From an uncultured Enterococcus sp. (GTDB lineage Bacteria > Bacillota > Bacilli > Lactobacillales > Enterococcaceae), in NCBI RefSeq assembly GCF_913775425.1, contig NZ_CAJYIS010000054.1:1-50767 (forward strand): 50,767 nucleotides of DNA, in the 5' to 3' direction. Of this stretch, positions 33,757 to 43,067 are shown piece by piece. Both the position numbers and the translations under genes were made by a program. Position 1 is the stretch's first letter; each line of letters starts with the position of its first letter. Under the pieces are notes generated by a model. The model ran no database searches. It was given only the letters and a program-made list of their open reading frames with translations, and was not told where the DNA came from.

Positions 33757-35538
33757 ATGAAAGAATCAGAAGGAACCAGGTTACTCGAAGGCTTTTTGAA
33801 TGGGGCTAAAGAAGTCGTCAATCAAAAACAAGAATTGAATCGAATCAATGTATTTCCTGTAGCTGATGGAGATACTGGGAGTAACTTGGCTGCTTTGATG
33901 CAAACGATCTTAGACCAAGTTTCCATACAAACAAACAGCATCAAAGATGGATTGAACCAATTATCAGAAGCGGCAATGATGGGTGCTAGAGGAAATTCGG
34001 GTATGATCTTTGCTCAATATTTTTATGGGTTAAGTACTAGCTATGATGATGCACTCGTAGCAGAAAAAGCACTTGTTTATGCAGCACAAGAAGCGTCAAA
34101 AAAAGCATATCAAGCTGTCTTGGAACCAAAAGAAGGTACGATTTTATCAGTTATGCATGTGTGGTCAGAACATCTCGTTGAGCAGATCGAACACGGAAAT
34201 ACCCTGATTGAGGCGTTGACGGTTGCAAAAAGACAGACTAAAGCAGCGTTGGAACAGACACAGTTCCAAATGGCTGTACTGAAGAAGAATAAATTAGTCG
34301 ATGCAGGTGCAAAAGGATTTTATTATTTTATTGCCGGTCTAACCGAATATTTTTGTAATGGGGATGTCTCTCACTATGAAAAGATGCAAGTAGATCAACA
34401 GGAAGCAATCGAAGAACATTTTCTAAGCGAGGCACCTAGATATCGTTATTGTTCAGAATTTTTAGTCAAACAGTTGACGATAGAATTTGACACATTTAAA
34501 GCACAACTGGCACACTATGGTGATTCTTTGGTTTTGATTGGTGATCAAACACAAGTAAAGATACATATCCACACTAGTGAACCTGCACGATTGATGTCTT
34601 ATTTAGTATCTAATGGTCAAGTGACGTATCAAAAAGTCGACGATATGCAATTGCAATATCAAATTGGACAAAACGCAAAAGCAAAGATTGCGATTGTAAC
34701 CGATTCGATCGCAGACTTACCAAAAGATTTTAGCTTGGAACATCAAGTACATGTGTTACCGATGAATCTTTTACTAGATGAAGAAACATTTTTAGACAAA
34801 TTGACTATCGAACCAGATTATTTACAGCAACGACTAAAAACAGCTAAAAGTATGAGTACTGCGCAACCAAATATAAAAACGGTCGATGCCTTGCTTTCGT
34901 TTTTAGAAGGGAAATATGATCATGTGTTGGTTATCAGTGTAGCGGCTAAATTAAGTGGAACGTATCAATTGATCACCCAACGCATAAAAGAAAAACAGCT
35001 CTCTTCTAACTGGATTCAAGTAATCGATTCGAAACTCAATTCGATTGCCCAAGGATTACTTGTCAAACGAGCCGTAGAGTTAGTTGAGGCAGATAAATCA
35101 TTTGAAACAGTCGTGAATGAATTGCGGTCCTTGCGTGAACGTATTTTTATATATGTAGCAGTAGCGGATTTAGATCCGATGATTCAATCTGGCAGAATTC
35201 CCCAATTATTAGGAAAAATCGCTCAAAAAGCCTCTGTCCATCCAATCGTCAGTCTAAATGAAGAAGGCGATGGCAAGTTGATTGGCGCTTCTTTGAGTCA
35301 AAAACAAAGTTTGAAAAAAATCACAAAAAAGGTTAGCGGATTTGCTAACAAACAGCGTTTAGAAGCAGTCTATGTCACACATGTGTTCAATGAACAAGCA
35401 GCACTTGATTGGAAAACGAGCTTAAACGCACGAGCGATACCAGTCGATGCGATCGTAGAAAGCTCAGCAGCGATTGCGATCAGTGCGGGACAATCAAGTT
35501 TAGCGATCGCCGGGGTATTAAAGGAGGAAGAAAAATGA
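33757..35538 (+). CDS. DhaL (DAK2)-DegV fusion, fatty-acid-kinase-like
   Basis: A protein of about 593 residues. The start is uncertain: ATG at 33757 has AGGGA 11 nt upstream, while the GTG at 33748 is too close to it. Residues 1-200 are a DhaL/FakA-type nucleotide domain with the Mg2+-binding Asp set [25 protein letters not shown] and LVDAGAKGF. After a linker comes a complete DegV/FakB domain from about residue 305 ([41 protein letters not shown]). In most Firmicutes FakA and FakB are separate; here both roles may be in one chain. It would phosphorylate fatty acids for membrane lipid synthesis. The FakA C-terminal domain appears absent. Confidence 0.85.
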   Translation: MKESEGTRLLEGFLNGAKEVVNQKQELNRINVFPVADGDTGSNLAALMQTILDQVSIQTNSIKDGLNQLSEAAMMGARGNSGMIFAQYFYGLSTSYDDALVAEKALVYAAQEASKKAYQAVLEPKEGTILSVMHVWSEHLVEQIEHGNTLIEALTVAKRQTKAALEQTQFQMAVLKKNKLVDAGAKGFYYFIAGLTEYFCNGDVSHYEKMQVDQQEAIEEHFLSEAPRYRYCSEFLVKQLTIEFDTFKAQLAHYGDSLVLIGDQTQVKIHIHTSEPARLMSYLVSNGQVTYQKVDDMQLQYQIGQNAKAKIAIVTDSIADLPKDFSLEHQVHVLPMNLLLDEETFLDKLTIEPDYLQQRLKTAKSMSTAQPNIKTVDALLSFLEGKYDHVLVISVAAKLSGTYQLITQRIKEKQLSSNWIQVIDSKLNSIAQGLLVKRAVELVEADKSFETVVNELRSLRERIFIYVAVADLDPMIQSGRIPQLLGKIAQKASVHPIVSLNEEGDGKLIGASLSQKQSLKKITKKVSGFANKQRLEAVYVTHVFNEQAALDWKTSLNARAIPVDAIVESSAAIAISAGQSSLAIAGVLKEEEK

Positions 35539-36308
35539 TGTATGGGATTGTTGCATTTGCATTACTCATCTATTTTATTTGTTGGTTTATTATTTCAAAA
35601 GGCAAACGCAAGTATTCGTTAGTCGATATTGCTTGGGGTGGGGGGTTCGTTGTAGTAGCTTGGGTCGGTTTGATTGCTACAGATTTGATCACATTACAAC
35701 AATTAGCCATTTTAGTACTCGTGACATTATGGGGTGGAAGATTATTTACCCATCTTGCTCGTCGCAATTGGAACAAGCCAGAAGACTATCGCTATGTGAA
35801 CATGCGTAAACGCTGGGGGACAAAATATGTCGATATCAAAGCGTTCTTAAATGTATTCGTCTTGCAAGGCGTATTATTATTTATTATTGCGCTACCGATC
35901 ACGTATACATTTGCTAACCCAAATGAATCCATGATGTGGTGGCAATGGCTTGGCGTTTTGATTTGGTTGATTGGCTTTATTTTTGAAGTTGGCGGCGATC
36001 GTCAATTAGAACAGTTCAAAAAAAATCCACAGAATAAAGGCAAATTACTAACAAGTGGTTTTTGGTCGGTAACACGTCATCCAAATTACTTTGGTGAAGC
36101 CGTTTGTTGGTGGGGCGTATTTTTAGTTGCGCTGACAAGTTGGTCGACATTATGGCTGATTTTAAGTCCAATCTGTATTACATTGTTGTTATTATTTGTT
36201 TCAGGAGTTCCATTATTAGAAAAGAAATACCATGATCGTCAAGACTTTAAAGAATATGCAGCACATACTGCAAAATTCTTTCCAATTATTGGGAAAAAAG
36301 GGCTATAA
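35535..36308 (+). CDS. DUF1295 membrane protein (steroid-reductase/ICMT-like fold)
   Basis: The start at 35535 forms an ATGA overlap with the fusion gene and has AAGGAGG 7 nt upstream. The 257-residue protein has about seven helices and carries [42 protein letters not shown] and [12 protein letters not shown], the DUF1295 marks. The RHPNYFGE segment is the nicotinamide- or SAM-binding type motif of the 5-alpha-reductase/isoprenylcysteine-methyltransferase superfamily. It may reduce or methylate a lipid; its place before crtN and crtM makes an isoprenoid substrate conceivable but unproven. Confidence 0.8.
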   Translation: MMYGIVAFALLIYFICWFIISKGKRKYSLVDIAWGGGFVVVAWVGLIATDLITLQQLAILVLVTLWGGRLFTHLARRNWNKPEDYRYVNMRKRWGTKYVDIKAFLNVFVLQGVLLFIIALPITYTFANPNESMMWWQWLGVLIWLIGFIFEVGGDRQLEQFKKNPQNKGKLLTSGFWSVTRHPNYFGEAVCWWGVFLVALTSWSTLWLILSPICITLLLLFVSGVPLLEKKYHDRQDFKEYAAHTAKFFPIIGKKGL

Positions 36309-36323
36309 GTGTAGCCTTTTTTT
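36297..36323 (+). terminator. weak terminator before the second ABC pair
   Basis: GGCTA and TAGCC, extended by A-T pairs, close a 6-nt loop and are followed by T7. The stop codon is in the loop. The next gene starts 23 bp later with no room for a promoter, so partial readthrough is likely. Confidence 0.6.
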
Positions 36324-36346
36324 TCTACCAAAAAGGGGGAAAATCG

Positions 36347-37414
36347 ATGTTTTTAGCATTAAATGAAATCAAACATTCTAAATTACGTTACACATTAGTC
36401 ATTGGTGTGATGTTTTTAATTGCCTATCTGGTCTTTTTTTTGACAGGATTAGCTTACGGATTAGCTCAAGAAAATCGAATGGGAATCGATAAATGGCAAG
36501 CAGATAATATTTTATTATCCAGTGAAGCCAATGATAATTTGAATATGTCGATGATCGATCCTAAAGATTTTGATAAGGTTGATGTCAAAGACAAGGCTGA
36601 ATTGTCACAACTTTCTGGTATCGTCTATCGTGAAGGGGATAAATCAGAAAAAGAAAATGTCAGTTTCTTTGGAATCAATCCAGATCAGTTTATTACTCCA
36701 GAAGTTACAGAAGGAAAATTATTTACAAAAGATAATGAGGTCGTTGCCGATGAAAGTTTAAAAATCAATGCAGGGTATAAAATCGGCGATACGATCATCT
36801 TAGCAACAAATGAAGACGAATTGACTATCACAGGATTTACAAAAAATGCAAAATTTAATGTGGCACCAATCCTGTACACAACGCTAGATACGGTCCACAA
36901 ACTAAAATACGGTGAACGTGCGCAAATGCAACCGATGAAATTAAATGCCATTGTGACAAAAGGGAAACTAACGGATGTACCAAGTAGTTTACAACGTTTA
37001 ACGATTTCAACATTTATCAATAAACTTCCGGGATATAATGCCCAAGTGTTGACTTTTGGTTTTATGATCGGCTTTTTAGTCGTCATCGCTGCAGTAGTTA
37101 TTGGGATCTTCATCTATGTTTTAACGATGCAAAAAACGGCGATTTTTGGTGTGATGAAAGCCCAAGGAATCTCTAGTAGTTACATTGCCCGCTCTGTTAT
37201 TGCCCAAACGTTCTTTTTAGCGGTTGTGGGTGTTGGGATCGGGTTGCTTGCTACGATCGGCTCAGGACTTGTATTGCCAGAAGCGGTACCGTTTCAAAGT
37301 AATGCGTTATTTTTTGCCGCAGTCAGTATTATGATGGTTGTCGTTGCAATCATTGGAGCCTTTTTCTCAGTTCGTACTATTGTCAAAATCGATCCATTAA
37401 AAGCCATTAGTTAG
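36347..37414 (+). CDS. FtsX-type ABC permease (copy 2)
   Basis: A 355-residue paralogue of the permease at 31021. The first 40 and last 140 residues are closely similar (helices, LPGYNAQVLTF, AQGISSSYIARSVIAQTF), but the extracytoplasmic domain (about residues 70-225) has diverged and contains small insertions. This is expected if the two copies recognise different molecules. AAGGGGG precedes the ATG. It begins the stretch that continues into the carotenoid genes without a terminator. Confidence 0.88.
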   Translation: MFLALNEIKHSKLRYTLVIGVMFLIAYLVFFLTGLAYGLAQENRMGIDKWQADNILLSSEANDNLNMSMIDPKDFDKVDVKDKAELSQLSGIVYREGDKSEKENVSFFGINPDQFITPEVTEGKLFTKDNEVVADESLKINAGYKIGDTIILATNEDELTITGFTKNAKFNVAPILYTTLDTVHKLKYGERAQMQPMKLNAIVTKGKLTDVPSSLQRLTISTFINKLPGYNAQVLTFGFMIGFLVVIAAVVIGIFIYVLTMQKTAIFGVMKAQGISSSYIARSVIAQTFFLAVVGVGIGLLATIGSGLVLPEAVPFQSNALFFAAVSIMMVVVAIIGAFFSVRTIVKIDPLKAIS

Positions 37415-37425
37415 GAGGAAAATAG

Positions 37426-38109
37426 ATGAGCGCGATAGAAATGAAACACGTGACCAAGCAATTTCAGGATGGTGATGAGACGATTCATGCGTTAAAAGAA
37501 ACGAATTTTTCAGTAGATAAAGGAGAATTTGTAGCTATTATTGGACCATCGGGATCTGGAAAAAGTACATTTTTAACCATTATCGGAGGCTTACAGAGTC
37601 CAACTTCAGGTGAAGTTTTGATCAACGGCCAACCATTTAGTCAGAAAAAAGAAAAACAACGAGCGGCTTTACGTTTTAAAGAAATCGGCTTTATTTTACA
37701 AGCATCAAATCTTGTTCCGTTTTTGACCGTCAAAGATCAATTGAAATTAGTCGATAAAGTCACGAAACAAAAAGCACGGTCAGTTGGAACAGAATTATTT
37801 ACTCAACTAGGCGTCGAAAAATTAGTTTCAAAATATCCAGAAGAGCTTTCAGGAGGAGAACGTCAACGAATCGCTATCATCCGTGCTTTATATCATGATC
37901 CTACGATTATTTTAGCTGATGAGCCCACTGCAAGTTTAGATACGGAAAAAGCCTATGAAGTGGTCAAAATTTTAGCAAAAGAAACGAAAGAAAAACAAAA
38001 AGCGACGATCATGGTCACGCATGACCTCCGTTTAGTCGACTATTGTGATAAAGTATATATAATGAAAGATGGAGAGTTAACCGAAAAAAAAGAAAAGTCA
38101 GGTGAATAG
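37426..38109 (+). CDS. ABC exporter ATPase (copy 2)
   Basis: A 227-residue ATPase closely similar to copy 1 throughout: Walker A GPSGSGKST (residues 40-48), LSGGERQR, IILADEPTASLD and MVTHD. It is 11 bp after its permease and only 3 bp before crtN, so carotenoid synthesis and this exporter are expressed together. Confidence 0.93.
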   Translation: MSAIEMKHVTKQFQDGDETIHALKETNFSVDKGEFVAIIGPSGSGKSTFLTIIGGLQSPTSGEVLINGQPFSQKKEKQRAALRFKEIGFILQASNLVPFLTVKDQLKLVDKVTKQKARSVGTELFTQLGVEKLVSKYPEELSGGERQRIAIIRALYHDPTIILADEPTASLDTEKAYEVVKILAKETKEKQKATIMVTHDLRLVDYCDKVYIMKDGELTEKKEKSGE

Positions 38110-38112
38110 TAC

Positions 38113-39600
38113 ATGGAAAAAATTATAGTGGTTGGAGCAGGCGTAGCAGGATTAAGTGCAGCTGTTCGTTTACAAAATCTGGGTTATGATGTTCATTTAT
38201 ATGAAAAAGACGTCAAGCCTGGTGGAAAAATGAATCAAATCGAAAAAGATGGCTTTCGTTTTGACGTAGGACCAACGATCGTGATGATGCCCGAAATTTA
38301 TCGTGAGGTGTTTGAAGTCTGCGGGAAAGATCCTGATGACTACATTCCAATGGAAAAAGTCGATCCAATGCTAGAATTGTTTTTTGCAAACGACGACCCA
38401 TTGCTATTTTCAAGTGACCTTACGACGTTGACAAAAACGTTAGAAGATATCTCAGAAGAAGATGCGCAAGGCTATTTTGCCTTTTTAGCGGATATCTACA
38501 AACGATACTTGATTGCAAAAGAACATTTTATTATGAAATCGTTCCGTGGTCCGCTTGATTTTTATAATCCAAAATCATTGTGGGCGGGTGTTCGTTTGCG
38601 TACGTTTAGCGATGCCTATTCTTCGATCTCTAAATTTGTCAAAGATGACCGCTTGCGTAAATCGCTTGCCTTTCAGACATTGTATATCGGTGTTTCACCG
38701 TATCAAGGTCCATCATTGTATACGATTATTCCGATGATCGAGCTCTTTTATGGGGTGCATTTTATGAAAGGTGGGATGTATACCTTAGCGAAATCATTAG
38801 ACCGATTGTTTAAAGAATTAGGTGGAACAGCTCATTATGGTACACCAGTCGATGAAATCGTCATCGAACAAAAGTCTGCCAAAGGAATCCGTATTGGCCA
38901 AGAGATGATTGCAGCCGATGCTGTCGTGTGTGGAGCTGATTTTCCATATGCAATGAAGCATTTGATCCCTGACGAAAAGAAACGCGGAAAATATACTAAC
39001 AAAAAAATCGATAAAATGGAGTACTCATGTTCTTGCTTCTTGATGTATCTTGGCTTAGATAAGCATTATCCAGGAGAGACGTTACATAGTATTTATTTTG
39101 CTGAAGATTTTGAACGCAATGTGAGTGATTTGTTTGAAGACGGGGTACTTCCAGAAGATCCTTCATTTTATTTGTATCGACCAACTTTACTTGATAAAGA
39201 TTTAGCACCAGAAGGCAAGGAAGGCCTGTATGTCTTGATTCCAGTACCAGAAGTGTCAAAATATAATGACTGGTCAGATCAGGCGATTCAAACGTATCGC
39301 AATAAAATTGTTGAGTTGATCCAAACGAAAACGCAATTTACAGATCTAAATGATCATATCGTGTTTGAAGAATATTACACACCAGATAAATTCAAGCAAC
39401 AATTCAATGCCTATAACGGTGCGACATTTGGACTGAAGCCAATCTTGTCACAAAGTAATTACTATCGCCCACACAACAAATTTGATTATGCAGAAAATCT
39501 TTATTTCTGCGGAAGTAGTACCCATCCTGGAGCGGGAGTGCCGATCGTCATGCAAAGTGCTAAACTTGCAGTAGAGGAGCTGGTCAAAGATGATCAATAA
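38113..39600 (+). CDS. crtN: 4,4'-diapophytoene desaturase
   Basis: A 495-residue FAD enzyme of the CrtI/CrtN family. The N-terminal dinucleotide fold is VVGAGVAGLSAAVRL, followed by GGKMNQIEKDGFRFDVGPT. The C-terminal carotenoid-desaturase signature is FCGSSTHPGAGVPIVMQSA. With CrtM it makes the yellow C30 pigment 4,4'-diaponeurosporene. No crtP, crtQ or crtO genes for staphyloxanthin are near. It overlaps crtM by 11 bp and follows the ABC ATPase by 3 bp. Confidence 0.93.
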   Translation: MEKIIVVGAGVAGLSAAVRLQNLGYDVHLYEKDVKPGGKMNQIEKDGFRFDVGPTIVMMPEIYREVFEVCGKDPDDYIPMEKVDPMLELFFANDDPLLFSSDLTTLTKTLEDISEEDAQGYFAFLADIYKRYLIAKEHFIMKSFRGPLDFYNPKSLWAGVRLRTFSDAYSSISKFVKDDRLRKSLAFQTLYIGVSPYQGPSLYTIIPMIELFYGVHFMKGGMYTLAKSLDRLFKELGGTAHYGTPVDEIVIEQKSAKGIRIGQEMIAADAVVCGADFPYAMKHLIPDEKKRGKYTNKKIDKMEYSCSCFLMYLGLDKHYPGETLHSIYFAEDFERNVSDLFEDGVLPEDPSFYLYRPTLLDKDLAPEGKEGLYVLIPVPEVSKYNDWSDQAIQTYRNKIVELIQTKTQFTDLNDHIVFEEYYTPDKFKQQFNAYNGATFGLKPILSQSNYYRPHNKFDYAENLYFCGSSTHPGAGVPIVMQSAKLAVEELVKDDQ

Positions 39601-40477
39601 TCAATATACATTTTCTTCTCAGCAAGCTGATTTTTTAGCTTGCGAGAAGATCATCAAGCATCATTCGAAAACGTTCTATTTTGCTTTTTCAAAATTACCC
39701 AAAGAGCAAGCTCAAAGTATTTTTGCGATCTATGCATTTTGTAGAGAGGCAGATGACATCGTTGATTTAACTAAAGATCGCGCAAAACTAGAGGCCTTAT
39801 ATCAAAAATTAGTTGCATTTGAGCAAGGAAATATTCCGAACGAACCGATTTTCAGAGCGTTAGCGGTGGTTTTTCAACACTACCCAATGGATATCGCACC
39901 ATTTTATGATATGTTAGAAGGCCAAGCAAAAGATCTAGAATTCAGACAACCCAAAACATTAGGTGAGTTAAAAGAGTATGCTTATTACGTTGCAGGAAGC
40001 GTCGGGTTGATGTTATTGCCATTGCTATCACGGTATCCTGAAAAAATCCAAGAACCAGCTAAAAAATTAGGAGAAGCAATGCAAATCACTAATATTTTAC
40101 GTGATATTGGTGAAGATTATCGTATGGGACGGATTTATTTACCAATGGAAGATATGCTTCGCTTTGATGTTTGTCCATATGACTTGGGTAAAACTGAACC
40201 AACAGAAGCAGTAGTGGAATTATGGGAATTTCTAGCACAAGAAGCGGAACGGTTGTACGATGAATCATTTGAAATGCTGCCATTATTGGAAACTAAGGCA
40301 CAAAAGCCTTTATATCTAGCTGCGACAGTCTACCGTGAGATTTTAATGGAGATTCGTCATAAACAGTATCAAATGTTAACCAAACGGCAATCGGTCAGCC
40401 GATTTAGAAAGTTGGAGTTATTTCAACAAGCGACCAAACAAGTTGCGCGCCTGATAGCAGGTGAGGCAAATGTATGA
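39590..40477 (+). CDS. crtM: 4,4'-diapophytoene (dehydrosqualene) synthase
   Basis: A 295-residue trans-isoprenyl head-to-head synthase that condenses two farnesyl diphosphates. Both Mg2+-binding Asp-rich motifs are intact: CREADDIVD (about residue 48) and NILRDIGEDYRMGR (about residue 168), with the early SKTFYFAFSKL segment. Its length and pairing with crtN favour the C30 rather than the C40 pathway. The start overlaps crtN by 11 bp and its stop overlaps the TetR gene by 8 bp, so all three are translationally linked. Confidence 0.92.
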   Translation: MINNQYTFSSQQADFLACEKIIKHHSKTFYFAFSKLPKEQAQSIFAIYAFCREADDIVDLTKDRAKLEALYQKLVAFEQGNIPNEPIFRALAVVFQHYPMDIAPFYDMLEGQAKDLEFRQPKTLGELKEYAYYVAGSVGLMLLPLLSRYPEKIQEPAKKLGEAMQITNILRDIGEDYRMGRIYLPMEDMLRFDVCPYDLGKTEPTEAVVELWEFLAQEAERLYDESFEMLPLLETKAQKPLYLAATVYREILMEIRHKQYQMLTKRQSVSRFRKLELFQQATKQVARLIAGEANV

Positions 40478-41021
40478 AGAGATCTTAGATGTAGCAGAAG
40501 AATTATTTATGGTCCAAGGCTATCGAGCGACGTCCACAAGGCAGATTACCGAAAAATTAGGTGTGACACAACCAACGTTGTATTATCATTTTAAGAAAAA
40601 AGAAGATATCTATTATCATGTGATGTTGCGTTTATCCGCAACTGTTGAAGCGCAGTTGCGGATTATCGCGAATGACGAAGCTCTATCAGCTGAAGAAAAA
40701 ATCTTACATATGGCTTTATTCCTACAGCAAAAACATCCATTTAATCTTTTTGTGATGATGCATGATATCCAACATTCTCTATCCAAAGAAATGTCACAGA
40801 AACTATACCGATTGTGGACGACTTCTTATAAAACACCATTTATAGAGTTATTTGAACAAGCGGAATTTCATTTAAAATCAGAAATTGATCCGACATTTGC
40901 TGTCAGTCAATTATTTATTTTGATTGCTGCTTATTTAGAGACACCGAACCGACAAAGCGATTTAGCTAAAAGTGTTCAGGTATTTTTATATGGTGTTATG
41001 GCAACAGAAATTAAAGAGTAG
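40470..41021 (+). CDS. TetR-family regulator in the carotenoid operon
   Basis: The start is the ATG at 40470, with GTGAGG just upstream. The 183-residue protein has the helix-turn-helix STRQITEKLGVTQPTLYYHF (about residues 25-44) and a divergent helical ligand domain. Being the third gene of the crt set, it probably senses a membrane or isoprenoid signal and controls this operon. The palindrome at 33316-33331 is one candidate target; no palindrome was found directly before crtN. Confidence 0.88.
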   Translation: MYEEILDVAEELFMVQGYRATSTRQITEKLGVTQPTLYYHFKKKEDIYYHVMLRLSATVEAQLRIIANDEALSAEEKILHMALFLQQKHPFNLFVMMHDIQHSLSKEMSQKLYRLWTTSYKTPFIELFEQAEFHLKSEIDPTFAVSQLFILIAAYLETPNRQSDLAKSVQVFLYGVMATEIKE

Positions 41022-41034
41022 AGGGAGTAGTGAA

Positions 41035-41781
41035 ATGAAAAAGTGGCCCCGTTGGAAAAAAATTGTTGGAATTGTTGTGTTTGTACTACTCGTTGTAGTC
41101 ATTGCCAGTACAGTTTTTATCCAAAAGAGTTGGTATCCTGCAACAGTAGAAGCACAAAAGCAAAGTCAAGTCGCTACATCAACCAAAAGCTATGACCTTT
41201 ATACAAGTGGACAAAAAGGTGCAACGAGTATCATTTTCTATCCGGGTGCTTTTGTGGCCACAGCAAGTTATAGTAACTGGGCATCGCAACTGGCAGCGGC
41301 AGGAATCAATGTTTATGTGCTAAATGTTCCGCTTGATTTGGCGGTGTTAGCACCAGACGCAGCGAATACGATTCTCAAAGCACATCCTGACGAAAAATTT
41401 ATTTTAGCGGGACATTCATTAGGTGGTGTAATGGCAAGTCGTTTTGCCAAAGAACATGCAAGTCAAGTAGCTGGAGTTATTTTTTTGGCGAGCTATCCAG
41501 ATAAAAAAGGTAGTTTAAAAGAGGAAACGTTCCCGGTTTTATCCATTACAGCTTCAAACGATGGAGTTTTAAATTGGGCTAAATATGATGAAGCGAAGCA
41601 ATATTTACCTAAAGATACAACTTATGTTGAAATAAAGGGTGGAAACCATGCTGGTTTTGGAACATATGGCGATCAAAAAGGGGATGATACTGCAACGATT
41701 TCTAATGCGATGCAACAAACTAAAATCAGTACCTATATTATGGAATGGATTGCGCAGTATATTCTACCAAAAACTTCTTAA
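41035..41781 (+). CDS. Membrane-anchored alpha/beta hydrolase
   Basis: The start is the ATG at 41035 after GAGGGAG. The 248-residue protein has an N-terminal membrane helix (about residues 10-30), which places the catalytic domain outside. The probable triad is Ser128 in GHSLGG, Asp176 in ASNDG and His205 in GGNHAGFG, the alpha/beta hydrolase type 5 pattern. It is 13 bp after the crt-linked TetR gene and ends in a strong terminator, so it closes the pigment operon. It could act on a lipid or ester, but its substrate is unknown. Confidence 0.85.
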   Translation: MKKWPRWKKIVGIVVFVLLVVVIASTVFIQKSWYPATVEAQKQSQVATSTKSYDLYTSGQKGATSIIFYPGAFVATASYSNWASQLAAAGINVYVLNVPLDLAVLAPDAANTILKAHPDEKFILAGHSLGGVMASRFAKEHASQVAGVIFLASYPDKKGSLKEETFPVLSITASNDGVLNWAKYDEAKQYLPKDTTYVEIKGGNHAGFGTYGDQKGDDTATISNAMQQTKISTYIMEWIAQYILPKTS

Positions 41782-41809
41782 TCTGTTCGATTAAGAAGTT
41801 TTTTTTTGA
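41771..41809 (+). terminator. terminator at the end of the carotenoid operon
   Basis: AACTTCTTAATC pairs with GATTAAGAAGTT around TGTTC, followed by T9. The stop codon of the hydrolase is inside the stem. Confidence 0.93.
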
Positions 41810-41820
41810 GGAGTGATCAG

Positions 41821-42225
41821 ATGGAACAAGATAAAGAACACTTAAAAGCATTTCAACGTTCGTGGGCCTATCATAAATATTGGGTGATGCTGCACTCGCA
41901 AAAAGCCTACGAAGAAATTCGAACACTTGCTAAATTTAACGATTGGAATGAAGCAAAACAATTGCGCTATGAAGCGATTTTAGCAGAATGTACTACTCTA
42001 AAGCCAACTCGGGGAAGTACGATTAATACCTGTTTACATGTTTGGGGGTACTTTAAAAAAGAGGCAACTGTTGAGGAGAAAACACAGTTTTTTACGTGGA
42101 TTGAAGAAGATCCCATTCCGGCAATATTAATCTTTGATTGGTTACATGATCTTTCCGTTAAATATAAAAAACGTTATTTAATCAACAACAAACTTTTTGA
42201 AAAAACATGTGAAAAAAAGACTTAA
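41821..42225 (+). CDS. DUF1722 (YbgA-like) protein
   Basis: A 134-residue soluble protein that starts at 41821 after GAGGAG (8 nt spacing). KAFQRSWAYHKYWVMLHSQK and KPTRGSTINTCLHVWGYF match the DUF1722/YbgA pattern, including the histidines and the conserved HVWGYF. In other bacteria this domain is often fused to DUF523 or sits beside photolyase genes, as in the E. coli ybgA-phr pair. Here a photolyase lies 12 kb upstream in the same island. The function is unknown. Confidence 0.72.
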   Translation: MEQDKEHLKAFQRSWAYHKYWVMLHSQKAYEEIRTLAKFNDWNEAKQLRYEAILAECTTLKPTRGSTINTCLHVWGYFKKEATVEEKTQFFTWIEEDPIPAILIFDWLHDLSVKYKKRYLINNKLFEKTCEKKT

Positions 42226-42230
42226 AAAGT

Positions 42231-42258
42231 TTGAATTTTTTATGAATTTCGCTATAAT
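42231..42258 (+). promoter_or_regulatory. promoter of the SipW-fibre operon
   Basis: TTGAAT and a perfect TATAAT are separated by 16 bp. Transcription would begin about 190 bp before the sipW start, leaving a long AT-rich leader (42265-42456) in which I see no gene. Confidence 0.65.
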
Positions 42259-42456
42259 TGGGGTGTAATTAAAGAATTTAACATGAATGAAATTATTTGG
42301 AGTATTTGCTAGTGATGTTGATATGAAAGATGGTTTGATTCATGTTTTTTTATCTATATTGTGAAAAAGATTCAATAACTTTCGTTTTATTAGAAGTGAT
42401 TAAAAATAATTAAACCTTAAATTGAATGTTTTGTCACAAAAAAAGGAAGTGATGTA

Positions 42457-43038
42457 GTGAAGCAAGAAAACAAGATTCTACACTATATATGGAATATCTT
42501 TTTTTATACAGTAATCGTTCTATTTTTAGTTGGTGCTGGTTTATTTGCTTTTATGCAGCAACAAGACCGATCGGTTGGAGGATACCGATTATTTGGTGTT
42601 TTAACGGACTCGATGATTGCGCCAGGAAATACATTGAAAGAGGGTGGTTTTCGTTCTGGAGATATCGTCATTACTAAAGAGGTCGATCCTGGTAAGTTAA
42701 AAGTAGGTGATGTAGTTACCTTTCGTTTGACACCAATCGATGGACAAAGTGAAGAAACTAATTTTTTAACACACCGGATCATTAAACTGACTCCTCAAGA
42801 AAATGGTCAGATTCAAGTGACCACACAAGGTGACGCCAATCGCTCGTCAGATCAACCAATCAACGCAGATAAGATTGTGGGAAAAGAAGTGTTTCGCATC
42901 CCAGCGATCGGTGGTTGGCTATTGTTTATTCGTGGACATTTATTATTATCGCTTATGGTTCTAGTGGCTGTCTTAGCACTAGTTTGGGGAATAACGCAAT
43001 TATTTTCAAAAGATCCATCCTCAATAAAGGAAACATAA
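42457..43038 (+). CDS. sipW: SipW-type (ER-type) signal peptidase I
   Basis: A 193-residue protein with an N-terminal helix (residues 14-32), catalytic Ser52 in LTDSMIAPG and His105 in LTHRIIKL in place of the usual Lys, then a C-terminal helix. The Ser-His dyad is diagnostic of the SipW/archaeal/ER class. In Bacillus SipW processes TasA and TapA, and homologues process BsaA in Clostridium. Three genes downstream encode the expected substrates. The start is GTG, with AAGGA 9 nt upstream. Confidence 0.92.
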   Translation: MKQENKILHYIWNIFFYTVIVLFLVGAGLFAFMQQQDRSVGGYRLFGVLTDSMIAPGNTLKEGGFRSGDIVITKEVDPGKLKVGDVVTFRLTPIDGQSEETNFLTHRIIKLTPQENGQIQVTTQGDANRSSDQPINADKIVGKEVFRIPAIGGWLLFIRGHLLLSLMVLVAVLALVWGITQLFSKDPSSIKET

Positions 43039-43067
43039 GAAAAAATCAAGATTGGGAGGAAATAGAA

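Noticed and set aside
38113-40477. Full staphyloxanthin-type pathway
   Set aside because: Only crtN and crtM are present; no oxidase, glycosyltransferase or acyltransferase of that pathway is in the window.
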